In this document: positions 1 to 8,191 of the stretch, one piece after another
How the letters are laid out: each line of letters opens with the position of its first letter
How positions within the stretch are numbered: the stretch's first letter is position 1
Assembly (NCBI GenBank): GCA_949372755.1
Contig: CASIBO010000011.1
Location: forward strand, 186,001 to 250,000
Direction: 5' to 3'
Source: UBA9926 sp018645765
Lineage (GTDB): Bacteria > Pseudomonadota > Gammaproteobacteria > Pseudomonadales > Azotimanducaceae
Length of the DNA: 64,000 bases
Made by a program: the position numbers and the translations under genes
The notes under the pieces: model-generated
Told to the model about the DNA's origin: nothing
The model's input: only the letters and a program-made list of their open reading frames with translations
Databases searched by the model: none

Positions 1-53
1 TGCGGAAGCGCCTTGACCGTCTCGATTGGGCTTTTTTGATCAAGGCCGCACAT
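1..53 (-). other. Window edge, possible 5' end of a minus-strand gene
   Basis: On the minus strand an ATG at 53-51 opens a 17-residue frame (MCGLDQKSPIETVKALP) that runs off the window. On the plus strand the frame entering at base 1 closes with a TGA at 37-39, so the tail of an upstream plus-strand gene is equally possible. Neither fragment is long enough to recognise. Bases 54-233 hold no gene that I can support. Confidence 0.2.
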
Positions 54-233
54 CAAAGCGGCCTATAGACCGCGTCACCGATGCATAACCTAACTTGACC
101 AACCTTAAACCCTTACTCAGTGCGATTTTTTGGCTCTGGAGCCGCGCGTCTCGACGGTTTTGCGTTATCATTCCACCTTCAAGACGCCGATCAACATCGG
201 CCACCATCACGAGACCGCCAGAGGACGACGCCC

Positions 234-827
234 TTGGACATCCGTCAAAATATGAAACGCATCATGGATGCAGAGGCCGCGGCAATCCGTGACATTGCGA
301 TTACCGACGCCTTCGAAGACGGCATTCAATTGCTCATGGCAACACCCGGCCGCGTTATTACAACCGGAATCGGTAAAGCAGGTTTTATCGCCAGGAAATT
401 TGCCGCAACGCTCGCCTCTACCGGCACGCCTGCTTTTTTTATTCATCCAGCAGAAGCCGGTCACGGTGATTTAGGAATGGTCACCGAGAGCGATGCCATT
501 GTCGCGTTTTCAACCAGCGGCAAGTCGACTGAAGTCATCCAGACCCTCCAAATCGCACGCACCCTTGGGGTGTCCCGAATTGTCGGCATCACATCTCATC
601 CAGACTCGCCAATGCGCAGCTTTTGCGAAGTGATCTTAGACATGGGTTCGGATTTGGTAGAGCCTTGCCCACTCAAGCTGACCCCGAGCGCCTCAATTGC
701 GGTGATGCTCGCCATTAGTGATGCGGTAGCGTTAACGCTTATGGAGCTCAAAGCCTTCACCAAGCAAGACTACGGCCGACGACATCACAGCGGCTACCTA
801 GGCAGCATCACGCGACCTTCCAATTAA
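234..827 (+). CDS. SIS-domain sugar-phosphate isomerase, KdsD/GutQ-like without CBS domains
   Basis: About 197 residues resembling the N-terminal isomerase half of arabinose-5-phosphate isomerase (KdsD/KpsF/GutQ), which converts ribulose 5-phosphate to arabinose 5-phosphate for Kdo synthesis. Visible motifs are GIGKAGFIARK (about residues 45-55), HPAEAGHGDLGM (about 71-82), the phosphate-loop-like STSGKSTE, and CPLKLTPSAS, which matches CPLGLAPTSS of KdsD. The chain stops just after the HHSGYLGS segment, where KdsD continues into two CBS domains. The TTG at 234 is preferred because GAGG (221-224) sits nine bases upstream; the ATG at 252 is an alternative. No LPS genes are adjacent. It lies 19 bp before the folate operon and may be co-transcribed with it. 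The family is clear, but the exact substrate is inferred. Confidence 0.75.
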   Translation: MDIRQNMKRIMDAEAAAIRDIAITDAFEDGIQLLMATPGRVITTGIGKAGFIARKFAATLASTGTPAFFIHPAEAGHGDLGMVTESDAIVAFSTSGKSTEVIQTLQIARTLGVSRIVGITSHPDSPMRSFCEVILDMGSDLVEPCPLKLTPSASIAVMLAISDAVALTLMELKAFTKQDYGRRHHSGYLGSITRPSN

Positions 828-846
828 TCTGTTTCAAAGAGCCGTT

Positions 847-1752
847 ATGCCCTCTCTGGACCCAAAAATTCTCGCGAAGCACTACGTCAAGTCCACGCGC
901 AATATCGTCGAGACTTTAAGCGCGCGGCCTAAAGTGCTGGGCTTGATCGCGAGCAAAGATGAACCCTCACTGGCCTACGCACGCGCCACACAACAACGCT
1001 TTATCGAAACCGGCATGGATTATGAACTCATGCGCGTCAACCGCTTGGATCTTGAAGCCGCCATCGACGCGGCGAATCTCGACCCGTCAATCCACGGCAT
1101 CTTCATTTACTTCCCGATTTTTGGAAACCAGCAGGACGACTATCTGCGGAATTTGGTTGATTTTACAAAGGATGTCGAAGCGGGCAGCCAGTTTTGGACC
1201 CGCAAGCTTTACGCCAATGAACGCAACATCGAATTCGATGGTGTGCTTAAAAAGGCCGTACTGCCTTGCACGCCCCTTGCCATCATAAAATTGTTGGTTG
1301 AACTTGAGGTCTATCCTCAAAATCGCGCGACAGCAGCCCTCCCACTCGCAGGTAAAACTGTTACGATTTTTAATCGCAGCGAGGTGATCGGGCGACCTTT
1401 GGCAATCATGATGTCGAATGACGGCGCTCGGGTACTCTCCTTTGATGAATTCGGGCCGCTTTGCTTCGAAGATGCCCGGGCCCATGAAATAGACATCAGC
1501 CGCGCACACGCTTTAAGCGTGTCTGATATCGTCATTACCGGCGTGCCGAGCCCCCACTTCCCGCAGATCATGCCGGCAGAGGTCCCGTCTGGAACGGTTT
1601 GTATTAATTTCTCGAGCTACAACAACTTTCATGAAAGCATCATCGAGCATACGCCGATTTTTGTGCCCCGAATTGGCCCCATGACGGTTGCCATGTGCAT
1701 GCGCAACGCACTCAGGCTTTATCAAAACTTCCATCATGGATCTCAGCCTTGA
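847..1752 (+). CDS. MTD1-like NAD-dependent methylenetetrahydrofolate dehydrogenase
   Basis: A 301-residue cytosolic enzyme of the FolD superfamily that looks closer to yeast MTD1 than to bacterial FolD. It should oxidise 5,10-methylene-THF to 5,10-methenyl-THF with NAD+. MTD1-type landmarks are GIFIYFPIFGNQQDDYL (residues 84-100), KDVEA (109-112), LPCTPLAIIKLL (139-150) and the dinucleotide-binding NRSEVIGRP (176-184). In bifunctional FolD the catalytic Tyr is followed four residues later by the Lys needed for cyclohydrolase activity. Here Y44 is followed by T48, the replacement I recall in monofunctional yeast MTD1, so the protein is probably a dehydrogenase only. Its stop overlaps the start of the cyclohydrolase gene fchA, which would supply the missing step. 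Ordinary FolD is the alternative, but the motifs argue against it. Confidence 0.82.
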   Translation: MPSLDPKILAKHYVKSTRNIVETLSARPKVLGLIASKDEPSLAYARATQQRFIETGMDYELMRVNRLDLEAAIDAANLDPSIHGIFIYFPIFGNQQDDYLRNLVDFTKDVEAGSQFWTRKLYANERNIEFDGVLKKAVLPCTPLAIIKLLVELEVYPQNRATAALPLAGKTVTIFNRSEVIGRPLAIMMSNDGARVLSFDEFGPLCFEDARAHEIDISRAHALSVSDIVITGVPSPHFPQIMPAEVPSGTVCINFSSYNNFHESIIEHTPIFVPRIGPMTVAMCMRNALRLYQNFHHGSQP

Positions 1753-2336
1753 CCCAGAATCAAACCGTTGAAGACTGGCTTAAAGCCGTGTCGAGCCGAC
1801 AACCCACGCCCGGGGGCGGTAGTGTTGCCGCGCACATCGGCGCAAATGCCACAGCGTTATTTGCGATGGTCGCTCGATTTAGTCGTAACCCGCCCTTTGG
1901 TCCGACGTTCGCCGACGCACTAGACCAGCACACGGCACGCTTCTTGGCGCTCGGGGCAGATGACGCAGCCGGTTATCAGCAGCTCAAAAAAAACCTTAAA
2001 CAAGCCAAAACCCAAACGATCAATCAAGCAGATCTGGATGCGAGTTACATTGCCGCGGCCGATGCGCCAATGAGAATCTATGAGCTCACGGCGCTGGTTG
2101 CCAGACAGCTTATCGCCGTTTACCCAAACACCAATCCCAATCTGGCTTCTGATACCCAAATGGCGGCGCTTCTGCTTGAGGCAACCTTTGCGTCAGCCTT
2201 ACTCAATATTCGAATCAATCTCACGTACTGTCAAAGCCCAGCACTCACTACCGCGATTGAAACAAGAATACAGGCGCATCGGCAAACCCGGCAAACCCTC
2301 CAAGCCCTCGCACCAGCTGAACCTGAGCCAAGATGA
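1749..2336 (+). CDS. fchA: Methenyltetrahydrofolate cyclohydrolase, FTCD cyclodeaminase-like
   Basis: A roughly 195-residue helical protein of the formiminotransferase-cyclodeaminase C-terminal family. It should hydrolyse 5,10-methenyl-THF to 10-formyl-THF. The signature QPTPGGGSVAA lies at about residues 18-28. The later helix-rich segment SDTQMAALLLEATFASALLN, running on into IRINL, is also typical of FchA. I chose the TTG at 1749 because it overlaps the TGA of the preceding dehydrogenase (TTGA) and leaves an FchA-sized protein that begins just before the conserved EDWL segment. The frame itself is open further upstream. Coupling to a dehydrogenase that appears to lack cyclohydrolase activity fits a two-enzyme replacement of FolD. 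A cyclodeaminase acting on formimino-THF is possible, but no histidine-degradation genes are nearby. Confidence 0.85.
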   Translation: MTQNQTVEDWLKAVSSRQPTPGGGSVAAHIGANATALFAMVARFSRNPPFGPTFADALDQHTARFLALGADDAAGYQQLKKNLKQAKTQTINQADLDASYIAAADAPMRIYELTALVARQLIAVYPNTNPNLASDTQMAALLLEATFASALLNIRINLTYCQSPALTTAIETRIQAHRQTRQTLQALAPAEPEPR

Positions 2337-3478
2337 ATTTTATCAGAGCGGTTATCGCGGGCTTACTCCTTGCGGTCGCCCTTGCCGGCTGCAGCAGCTT
2401 ACAACCTGACGAGGCTCGGATCACCAGTCCAGCAAGCGGCAATCAAGGCTTCCTTCGAACCCAGTTGGAGCAAGCGCTCTTTAATGAGATTGTTGTGCGT
2501 TTTTTAGCCGCTTATCCGGGCCCCCTTGAACCCAAAAATTATCAAACCCTGCTCACAGAACTGGAACAAACGGTTGCTTTAACCGAGATCACAAGCCTGC
2601 AGCAACAAACGCTGACCGCCTTGCGCAAGTCTGCCCAGCCGCTTCCGACAGAGGACCCAGCACCCGCCTTGGACGCGTGGGTTGCGCAAGAACTCTCGGC
2701 ATTAAGACGCATCCGGGCGCCCCTTGGCACCGCGGATCCAGGTCTTTTTCAAGCAGTGGGCCCAACCCGCGACGCCCGACAACAGTTTTTGGGACTCATC
2801 GAAGCCAGCATCGAAACACATCGCGTACTGAACCCGCTTGGCTTGCGGTTTTCTGACCTACCGCCCCTGCTTGTAAAGCGGTCTTTGCTCAACGCCCGGA
2901 CTGCTTTTTTTTATCAAGACGATGACGCAAGTATTCGGATCACTGATGCGCGCTTTAACGACCTGAGCTTTCCCGAAGCCGAAGTGATCGCACTCATTCA
3001 CGGTCTACCTGGCAGTCACTTTTTAAGACAACAAATCGGCACGCGTTTATTCGCGGACGCGCAAACTGAGAATCAAAAGGCCATGGCAATCTTACTCCTG
3101 GCGGCAATGGGGCATGTCGAGTTTTATCGAACGCCCTACTCCCAGATTGCGCGAATCGATTTTTTGACCCTCAGCCTTGCGCGCTATCAGAAAGCGATGC
3201 GGCCCGCACAAACCTTCGAGCAGTTCAAGGCATCGATTGGCCTGACCCACTATGGGCCAGAAAGATTGCAGCAAGCCTTTACCGGCGCGGCCGCTTTGCC
3301 CCGGGCGCTGGTGATGCAAGGCCACGCGCTCAGATCTTTGAGCGCAAAGACAGGCCTATCTATCAGTGCCGCGCAAACCCATCAGGGGCTGCTGACAAAA
3401 GCGCAACGCAACGGACTTTTGAGTCATCTCAATAGACTGGCATGGCCCTTGGACGCAGTGGAGAACGCCTTAGAATGA
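2333..3478 (+). CDS. Lipoprotein with degenerate DUF885-like motif
   Basis: A 381-residue protein with a clear lipoprotein signal: a hydrophobic stretch to residue 19 and the lipobox LAGC with Cys20. It is therefore probably anchored in the inner or outer membrane facing the periplasm. Around residues 217-232 it reads EAEVIALIHGLPGSHFLR. This resembles the zinc-peptidase-like HEGxPGHxxQ motif of DUF885 proteins, but the Glu after the first His is Gly and the second PGH is PGSH. A downstream LPRALVMQGHALRSL segment sits where DUF885 proteins have their PGQALAYKIG region. It is probably an inactive or altered member, or only a distant relative. The ATG overlaps the fchA stop (ATGA), so it is translated with the one-carbon genes. 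I do not recognise a specific function. Confidence 0.6.
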   Translation: MNFIRAVIAGLLLAVALAGCSSLQPDEARITSPASGNQGFLRTQLEQALFNEIVVRFLAAYPGPLEPKNYQTLLTELEQTVALTEITSLQQQTLTALRKSAQPLPTEDPAPALDAWVAQELSALRRIRAPLGTADPGLFQAVGPTRDARQQFLGLIEASIETHRVLNPLGLRFSDLPPLLVKRSLLNARTAFFYQDDDASIRITDARFNDLSFPEAEVIALIHGLPGSHFLRQQIGTRLFADAQTENQKAMAILLLAAMGHVEFYRTPYSQIARIDFLTLSLARYQKAMRPAQTFEQFKASIGLTHYGPERLQQAFTGAAALPRALVMQGHALRSLSAKTGLSISAAQTHQGLLTKAQRNGLLSHLNRLAWPLDAVENALE

Positions 3479-3535
3479 GACCGCGGGCATCAAAGCCATT
3501 GGGCCCGCCCGTTAGGTCTTAACCCAACAACGTCA

Positions 3536-3982
3536 TCATACCTCTCGCTCGGGCCACCGTCTTCGATGCGCTCGCCCAAACCGGTAATCAATGGCATGTG
3601 CTTCATAGATCGATAGTTCAAACAGAACCGTTCGGGCGGCGGGCCGATAGTTTGAAACGGACTCCGCTAAGGCGCGCAAGGCGCCATCGGTCACCGCTTG
3701 CACCCGACCATTTAAGATAAACTCACCGCTACTGCCAGAACTGTCGTTCATCGCACAATGCAAGCTATACCAACCACTGCTCAGCAAATCTTGTGCTTTC
3801 GGCGTGCTCGGTTCAACGAATAGAAAACAATGTCCGGCGCCGATTATGGGAGTTACCGGATGCAGCCTCGGCTTTGCATCCTCTCGTACCGTCGCTAAAT
3901 AGGCGAGCTTACCATCCAGGCGCTGGGCCCCAAATGCGGCAATTTCTGGAGCAGCTGCTTCAAGTTCGAGCCAACTGTACAT
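3536..3982 (-). CDS. Pyridoxamine 5'-phosphate oxidase-like flavin-barrel protein
   Basis: A 148-residue protein with the split-barrel flavin-binding layout. Residues 24-46 (LDGKLAYLATVREDAKPRLH and onward) match the first strands of PNPOx-like proteins, and the central PSTPKAQDLLSSGWYSLHC segment matches the usual cofactor-binding strand. The C-terminus is basic (RAHRRRWPEREV). Members of this group bind FMN, F420 or heme and reduce small substrates; nothing here fixes the substrate. It is the last of three minus-strand genes. The 57 bp between it and the convergent lipoprotein gene contain a GC-rich dyad but no T-run. Confidence 0.6.
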   Translation of the reverse strand: MYSWLELEAAAPEIAAFGAQRLDGKLAYLATVREDAKPRLHPVTPIIGAGHCFLFVEPSTPKAQDLLSSGWYSLHCAMNDSSGSSGEFILNGRVQAVTDGALRALAESVSNYRPAARTVLFELSIYEAHAIDYRFGRAHRRRWPEREV

Positions 3983-4045
3983 ACTTAGAATTCCTTCAAA
4001 GACGCTTTAACTCTATCACTGATCAATCGATCTTTCAGGCGCTGT

Positions 4046-5473
4046 TTAAAGCCTTGATCCCGTAATCATAGCGGAGCTTTCAGCGTCAAGATCGAGGACC
4101 CTCGCGAGCGGGCCGAGGTGTTGGGCGTAATGCCGCCAGCGCGCTTTTGAGGTTTGATAGATCGGTTGTCGTACTTGATTGAAACTCGCGGTACTCACTG
4201 GTCGAATCGTGTCATAAAACGTTAAACAAGCTGGCTCGAAGGGTAATTCGCAAAAGGCTAACAACGACTCAATCACAGATTGTGGGGAGCCCAGCAATGA
4301 TTCATAAGTCACCGTATGGATATTGAGCCCGGGCATGGCAGACCAGTGATTCATAAGACGCTGATAGTCGATATAAAATTCTCCAAGATTCGTTAAATTG
4401 AAGCTGTAATCTTGGCCCTTCGTGAAATTTTGAAAGAAACAGCTCACACAGGTGTCCAGCGGATGTCGACGCACATGCACAATCTTGGCACCCGGAATCA
4501 TTGCCCGCAAAAGCCCGAGAAACCGAAAATTCAGCGGGTGTTTATCAACGATCCATTGGGTTCCTTGGCCATAGTCTCGATCGCGCAGCGCCCCCAAGTA
4601 ACGTGCCTGGGCCTGGTCAACCGCTACCTGAACCAGCCGGCTAGACGCGTCACGACGGATGCCAGCGGGCGCGGGCTGCGCCTTTAAGGTTTTCATCAAT
4701 TGCAGGCTAACGGTTGCTAGATCATTCAATTCGCCCGCGCCAAACACGCCGGAGTGGCTGGCGAGTATCTGCTCGACCAAGCTGGTACCACTCCTCGGCA
4801 TGCCCACCACAAAGATAGGCATAGGCTCATCGCTCACCGGCTCAGCCCGGGCTTCAATCGATTGCAGGTCCGGCTGAAAATAAACGAGGTCCTGAAAAAA
4901 CGCCCGGTTTTTTGCACCAGAAAAGGGCCTCGCAGCTAAGCCATTCGCCAATTCATAGTGTTTAAACGCCTGATCATATTCAGCCGTGTCATCTAAATAT
5001 TTGCCCGCTGCAAAATGTAAGTAACATCGCGTCTGATCATTCAAATCGGGATTCGTTAGCTGCCGCTCAACCGCATGGAGAAACGGATCTTGCGGCGCAA
5101 AAGAGACCATCTCGGCGTAACCTTGATAAGCTTCCCCATAATCCGGCTTCAGCGAAAAAGCATCTTGAAAACGCGCCTTTGCGAGCGCCATTTCACCCAC
5201 CCGGCGATAAAGCCCCGCGATATTATGATGATAGGCTGCAGCCAGCGGCCGCTTGCGCAGAGCGCGCTCGATCAACTTGATCCCGATGTATTCTTGGCCC
5301 TGCTCGCCTCGAATTAAGCCCAACAGATGCAGCGCATCAGGATGCTCAGGCGCCTCATTCAGGATGTCTTGATAGAGCGCCTCGGCATTACGCAATTGTC
5401 CGGCCCGATGCTGCACCAACGCTTGTCCCAATCGATCCTTGATCGCCAATATTTGAGCATTCGAGTCAGTCAT
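4046..5473 (-). CDS. TPR-repeat sulfotransferase
   Basis: A 475-residue cytosolic protein. Residues 12-125 form several tetratricopeptide-like helical repeats (for example HPDALHLLGLIRGEQGQ and AAAYHHNIAGLYRRVGEMAL). Residues 218-470 form a PAPS-dependent sulfotransferase domain. Its 5'-phosphosulfate loop is PIFVVGMPRSGTSLVEQIL (219-237) and its 3'-phosphate-binding segment is IVHVRRHPLDTCVSCF. WIVDKHPLNFRFLGL and the late RPVSTASFNQVRQPIY region are typical of the bacterial TPR-sulfotransferase group. Such proteins transfer sulfate from PAPS to carbohydrates, small molecules or protein tyrosines; the acceptor here is unknown. The PCu(A)C gene lies just upstream in the same direction, 17 bp away. 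Confidence 0.8.
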   Translation of the reverse strand: MTDSNAQILAIKDRLGQALVQHRAGQLRNAEALYQDILNEAPEHPDALHLLGLIRGEQGQEYIGIKLIERALRKRPLAAAYHHNIAGLYRRVGEMALAKARFQDAFSLKPDYGEAYQGYAEMVSFAPQDPFLHAVERQLTNPDLNDQTRCYLHFAAGKYLDDTAEYDQAFKHYELANGLAARPFSGAKNRAFFQDLVYFQPDLQSIEARAEPVSDEPMPIFVVGMPRSGTSLVEQILASHSGVFGAGELNDLATVSLQLMKTLKAQPAPAGIRRDASSRLVQVAVDQAQARYLGALRDRDYGQGTQWIVDKHPLNFRFLGLLRAMIPGAKIVHVRRHPLDTCVSCFFQNFTKGQDYSFNLTNLGEFYIDYQRLMNHWSAMPGLNIHTVTYESLLGSPQSVIESLLAFCELPFEPACLTFYDTIRPVSTASFNQVRQPIYQTSKARWRHYAQHLGPLARVLDLDAESSAMITGSRL

Positions 5474-5490
5474 GGCGAGCGACCCGAGCG

Positions 5491-5940
5491 CTAGTTGGCG
5501 AGCGGCCCGAGCGCAGTAATCGGCTGGACCCGAACTAAAAAAATAAAGGTCTCATCGCGTTGGGTTGTGGCTTTGATTGTTAAGGTCTCACCCGCCTGCG
5601 GCGAATGCTCTAAGCCCATCACCATCAGATGTGCCCCCTGGGGCGCCATCACTAAGGCCTTTGATGGACTCAGTTCAATCGGATCAATGTGCCGCATGCG
5701 CATTAGACCCGCGTCCATCACCGTCTCATGCAACATAACCTGTGCGGCGCCCGCAAGTTCCAAGCGAGACAAAACCACGGTTGCACTACCCTCGTTCACC
5801 AGCCTGCCATAAATGGCCAGCCGGTCGACGCCTGGCGGCGGACTTCGGGTCCAACCCTCAAGGAGTCGCACTTCCGCGGCAGCATTCGGCGAGATCGCCC
5901 AGAGTAATAGGAATCCGGCAACCCAAGTTCTAAACGGCAT
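5491..5940 (-). CDS. PCu(A)C family periplasmic copper chaperone
   Basis: A 149-residue secreted protein with a signal peptide (about residues 1-22, ending in NAAAE). It carries the full Cu(I) site of the PCu(A)C/DUF461 family in exact spacing: His71, ten residues, Met82, twenty-one residues, His104-x-Met106. Such proteins deliver copper to the CuA or CuB centre of cytochrome oxidases. No SCO or oxidase genes are adjacent. It heads a minus-strand group with the sulfotransferase and is divergent from the malonyl-CoA synthetase gene across 146 bp. That gap contains a TATAAT at 5989-5994 without a convincing -35 box. Confidence 0.85.
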   Translation of the reverse strand: MPFRTWVAGFLLLWAISPNAAAEVRLLEGWTRSPPPGVDRLAIYGRLVNEGSATVVLSRLELAGAAQVMLHETVMDAGLMRMRHIDPIELSPSKALVMAPQGAHLMVMGLEHSPQAGETLTIKATTQRDETFIFLVRVQPITALGPLAN

Positions 5941-6086
5941 GGTAACGACCTCTAATGGTAAACAGGCGAAAAAAGCAGATGCGCACGCTATAATTTACCA
6001 GAACACTTTGCGCTCTGTCAGAAATTGTCCTGACTCGCGCACTGGGATAAGACAGCGGCCTATTCAAACAATCAATCTGGATTATT

Positions 6087-7583
6087 ATGAGCAATCTCTA
6101 TCAAGTTTTCCGTGACCATTTTGACCTTTCGCGCCCGTTATTGATTGATGCCGCGGGAAAAACGATTGCAACCTACCAAGATCTTGAGCAGCGCAGCGCC
6201 CAATTCGCGATGGCGCTGATGCAGTTGGGTCTCAAACCCGGTGATCGGGTTGCGGTCCAAACGGAGAAATCAATTGAGGCCCTGTACTTGTATTGTGGCT
6301 GCTTGCGTGCGGGTTTGATCTACCTGCCGCTCAATACCGCTTACGGCGCTCATGAATTGAACCACTTCCTGCAAGACGCCACACCCAGTTTGCTGATGGT
6401 CGACCCCGCACGCGCAAACGATCACGGCGCAGGATCCATCTTAACCCTCACCATGGATCGTTTTGGGCAAGGCCGCTTAACCAACCTTGCCCAAGACTGC
6501 CCAACATCGCATTCAATTGAACCACGAGCCCCAGATGACATCGCCGTAATCGTGTATACCTCAGGCACTACCGGACTACCGAAAGGCGCGATGATCAGTC
6601 ACAACAACCTGATCAGCAATGCGCAAACCCTCACATCCGCCTGGGGCTGGACCCAGGCGGATGTGATGCTCCACACCCTGCCGATCTTTCATGTGCACGG
6701 TTTGTTTGTCGGGCTCCACCTACCCCTGCTGACCGGCAGCGCGATGATCTTCCAACCGTCATTTGAGGCCGCCGCAGTCCGGACGGCTTTGGCGCATGCG
6801 ACGGTTTTCATGGGGGTCCCGACCTACTACACGAGGCTTTTGAGCCAAGGCATTCATCAAAAGGATTGCGAAGGGATGCGCCTGTTCATCTCTGGATCAG
6901 CGCCCTTACTCGCGCAAACCTTTCAGGATTGGGAGGCCGCAACCGGCACGGTCATCCTGGAGCGATACGGCATGAGCGAAACTGGCATGAACACCGCCAA
7001 CCCACTCGATGGTGCAAGAAAGCCCGGCACCGTCGGCCCACCTTTGCCCGGGGTTGAATGTTTGGTGGTCAATGACGCAGGCGACGTATTGCCGGTAGGC
7101 GAAACCGGTCATCTCTGGGTTCGCGGCCCGAACGTTTTTCAAGGCTATTGGCAAAATGTGGAGAAGACGGCTGAATCTTTCACGCCTGACGGCTACTTTA
7201 AAACTGGTGACCTTGCGGTCATCGATGACGAAGGCTACATCAGCATTGTTGGCCGCAGTAAAGATCTCATTATTACTGGCGGGCTCAACGTCTATCCGAA
7301 AGAAATCGAATTGGTATTGGATGCAATCGATGGCGTGATGGAGAGTGCCGTGATCGGTCTACCCCATCCCGATTTCGGGGAGTCTGTCTGCGCTGTGATC
7401 GTATCCCTTCCAGAAGTTGATCTAACGCCTGAGTTCATTTTTGACCAGATAAAAACCCGACTCGCTAACTTCAAAACCCCAAAGAAAATTTTCTTTTTAC
7501 AGAACCTGCCTCGCAATACGATGGGTAAAGTTCAGAAGAATCAGCTCAGGGAGCAGTTCTCTGACGCCGCGCACAACCAATGA
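6087..7583 (+). CDS. matB: Malonyl-CoA synthetase (acyl-CoA synthetase family)
   Basis: A 498-residue adenylate-forming enzyme. The P-loop-like YTSGTTGLPKGAM lies at 157-169. The ERYGMSETGMN segment (about 292-302) is the form typical of malonyl-CoA synthetases, YFKTGDLAVIDDEGY is the hinge region, and PRNTMGKVQKNQL near the C-terminus carries the catalytic Lys. The expected reaction is malonate + CoA + ATP to malonyl-CoA + AMP + PPi in the cytosol. No malonyl-CoA decarboxylase is adjacent. Its stop overlaps the purN start (ATGA), so it heads a three-gene operon. Methylmalonate or another short acid could be an alternative substrate. Confidence 0.78.
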   Translation: MSNLYQVFRDHFDLSRPLLIDAAGKTIATYQDLEQRSAQFAMALMQLGLKPGDRVAVQTEKSIEALYLYCGCLRAGLIYLPLNTAYGAHELNHFLQDATPSLLMVDPARANDHGAGSILTLTMDRFGQGRLTNLAQDCPTSHSIEPRAPDDIAVIVYTSGTTGLPKGAMISHNNLISNAQTLTSAWGWTQADVMLHTLPIFHVHGLFVGLHLPLLTGSAMIFQPSFEAAAVRTALAHATVFMGVPTYYTRLLSQGIHQKDCEGMRLFISGSAPLLAQTFQDWEAATGTVILERYGMSETGMNTANPLDGARKPGTVGPPLPGVECLVVNDAGDVLPVGETGHLWVRGPNVFQGYWQNVEKTAESFTPDGYFKTGDLAVIDDEGYISIVGRSKDLIITGGLNVYPKEIELVLDAIDGVMESAVIGLPHPDFGESVCAVIVSLPEVDLTPEFIFDQIKTRLANFKTPKKIFFLQNLPRNTMGKVQKNQLREQFSDAAHNQ

Positions 7584-8191
7584 GCGCCACATTGACACCA
7601 CTAGGGGCGCGACTCGCGGTACTCGCCTCCGGCCGCGGAAGCCATCTGCGGCACCTTTACAAGGCGTGTAACCAAGGCATTCTTGATGCGCAGATCTGCC
7701 TCGTGGTCAGCAACAATATACGCAGCAGCGCCTGGCGCTTCGCGGCGAGCGAGGGCTTACCCCATTGGTTCTGCGATACCCGTCACGATGCAAAGGACTC
7801 AGCGGTCGATGCGGCGCTGGCCGCGTGCTTGCTTGAGCATCGCATTGATTGGGTGATCACGGCGGGTTACTTGAAAAAAATCGGCCCCAGCACCCTCGCA
7901 GCCTTCCCAAACAAAATCATTAACATTCACCCTGCCTTGCTACCGAACTATGGCGGCGCTGGAATGTATGGTCAAAACGTCCATCGCGCAGTGCTTGCGG
8001 CCAATGAGCGTCAATCTGGCGCGACGGTTCATTACGTTACAGCGCACTACGATGAGGGCGCGATCATTGCCCAGAATCACGTTACTATAACGCAGGGGAT
8101 GACCCCGGACAGCCTGGCAGAAGCAATCTTAAAAATTGAACACCCGCTGCTCGTTCACGCTTTACAAGGACTACTGACGCACCATGACTGA
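7580..8191 (+). CDS. purN: Phosphoribosylglycinamide formyltransferase (GAR transformylase)
   Basis: A 203-residue enzyme that transfers the formyl group of 10-formyl-THF to GAR in purine synthesis. LASGRGSHL (15-23) is the phosphate-binding loop. The catalytic set is visible as Asn115 and His117 in NIHPALLPNYGG and Asp158 in HYDEGAI. The GGAGMYGQNVHRAV form of the segment after the active site resembles Firmicutes/Bacteroidetes-type PurN more than the YPGLHTHRQAL form of E. coli. The usual neighbour purM is absent. It overlaps matB by four bases and the PRPP synthetase gene by eight, so the three are probably translationally coupled. A formyltransferase for a different acceptor cannot be excluded. 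Confidence 0.8.
   Translation: MSATLTPLGARLAVLASGRGSHLRHLYKACNQGILDAQICLVVSNNIRSSAWRFAASEGLPHWFCDTRHDAKDSAVDAALAACLLEHRIDWVITAGYLKKIGPSTLAAFPNKIINIHPALLPNYGGAGMYGQNVHRAVLAANERQSGATVHYVTAHYDEGAIIAQNHVTITQGMTPDSLAEAILKIEHPLLVHALQGLLTHHD

Noticed and set aside
1087..1509. 140-residue minus-strand frame opposite the methylene-THF dehydrogenase
   Set aside because: It is a shadow frame; all protein-like signal is on the plus strand.
3479..3535. GCGGGC/GCCCGC dyad between the lipoprotein and flavin-barrel genes as a terminator
   Set aside because: The loop is long and no T-run follows on either strand, so I do not list it as a terminator.
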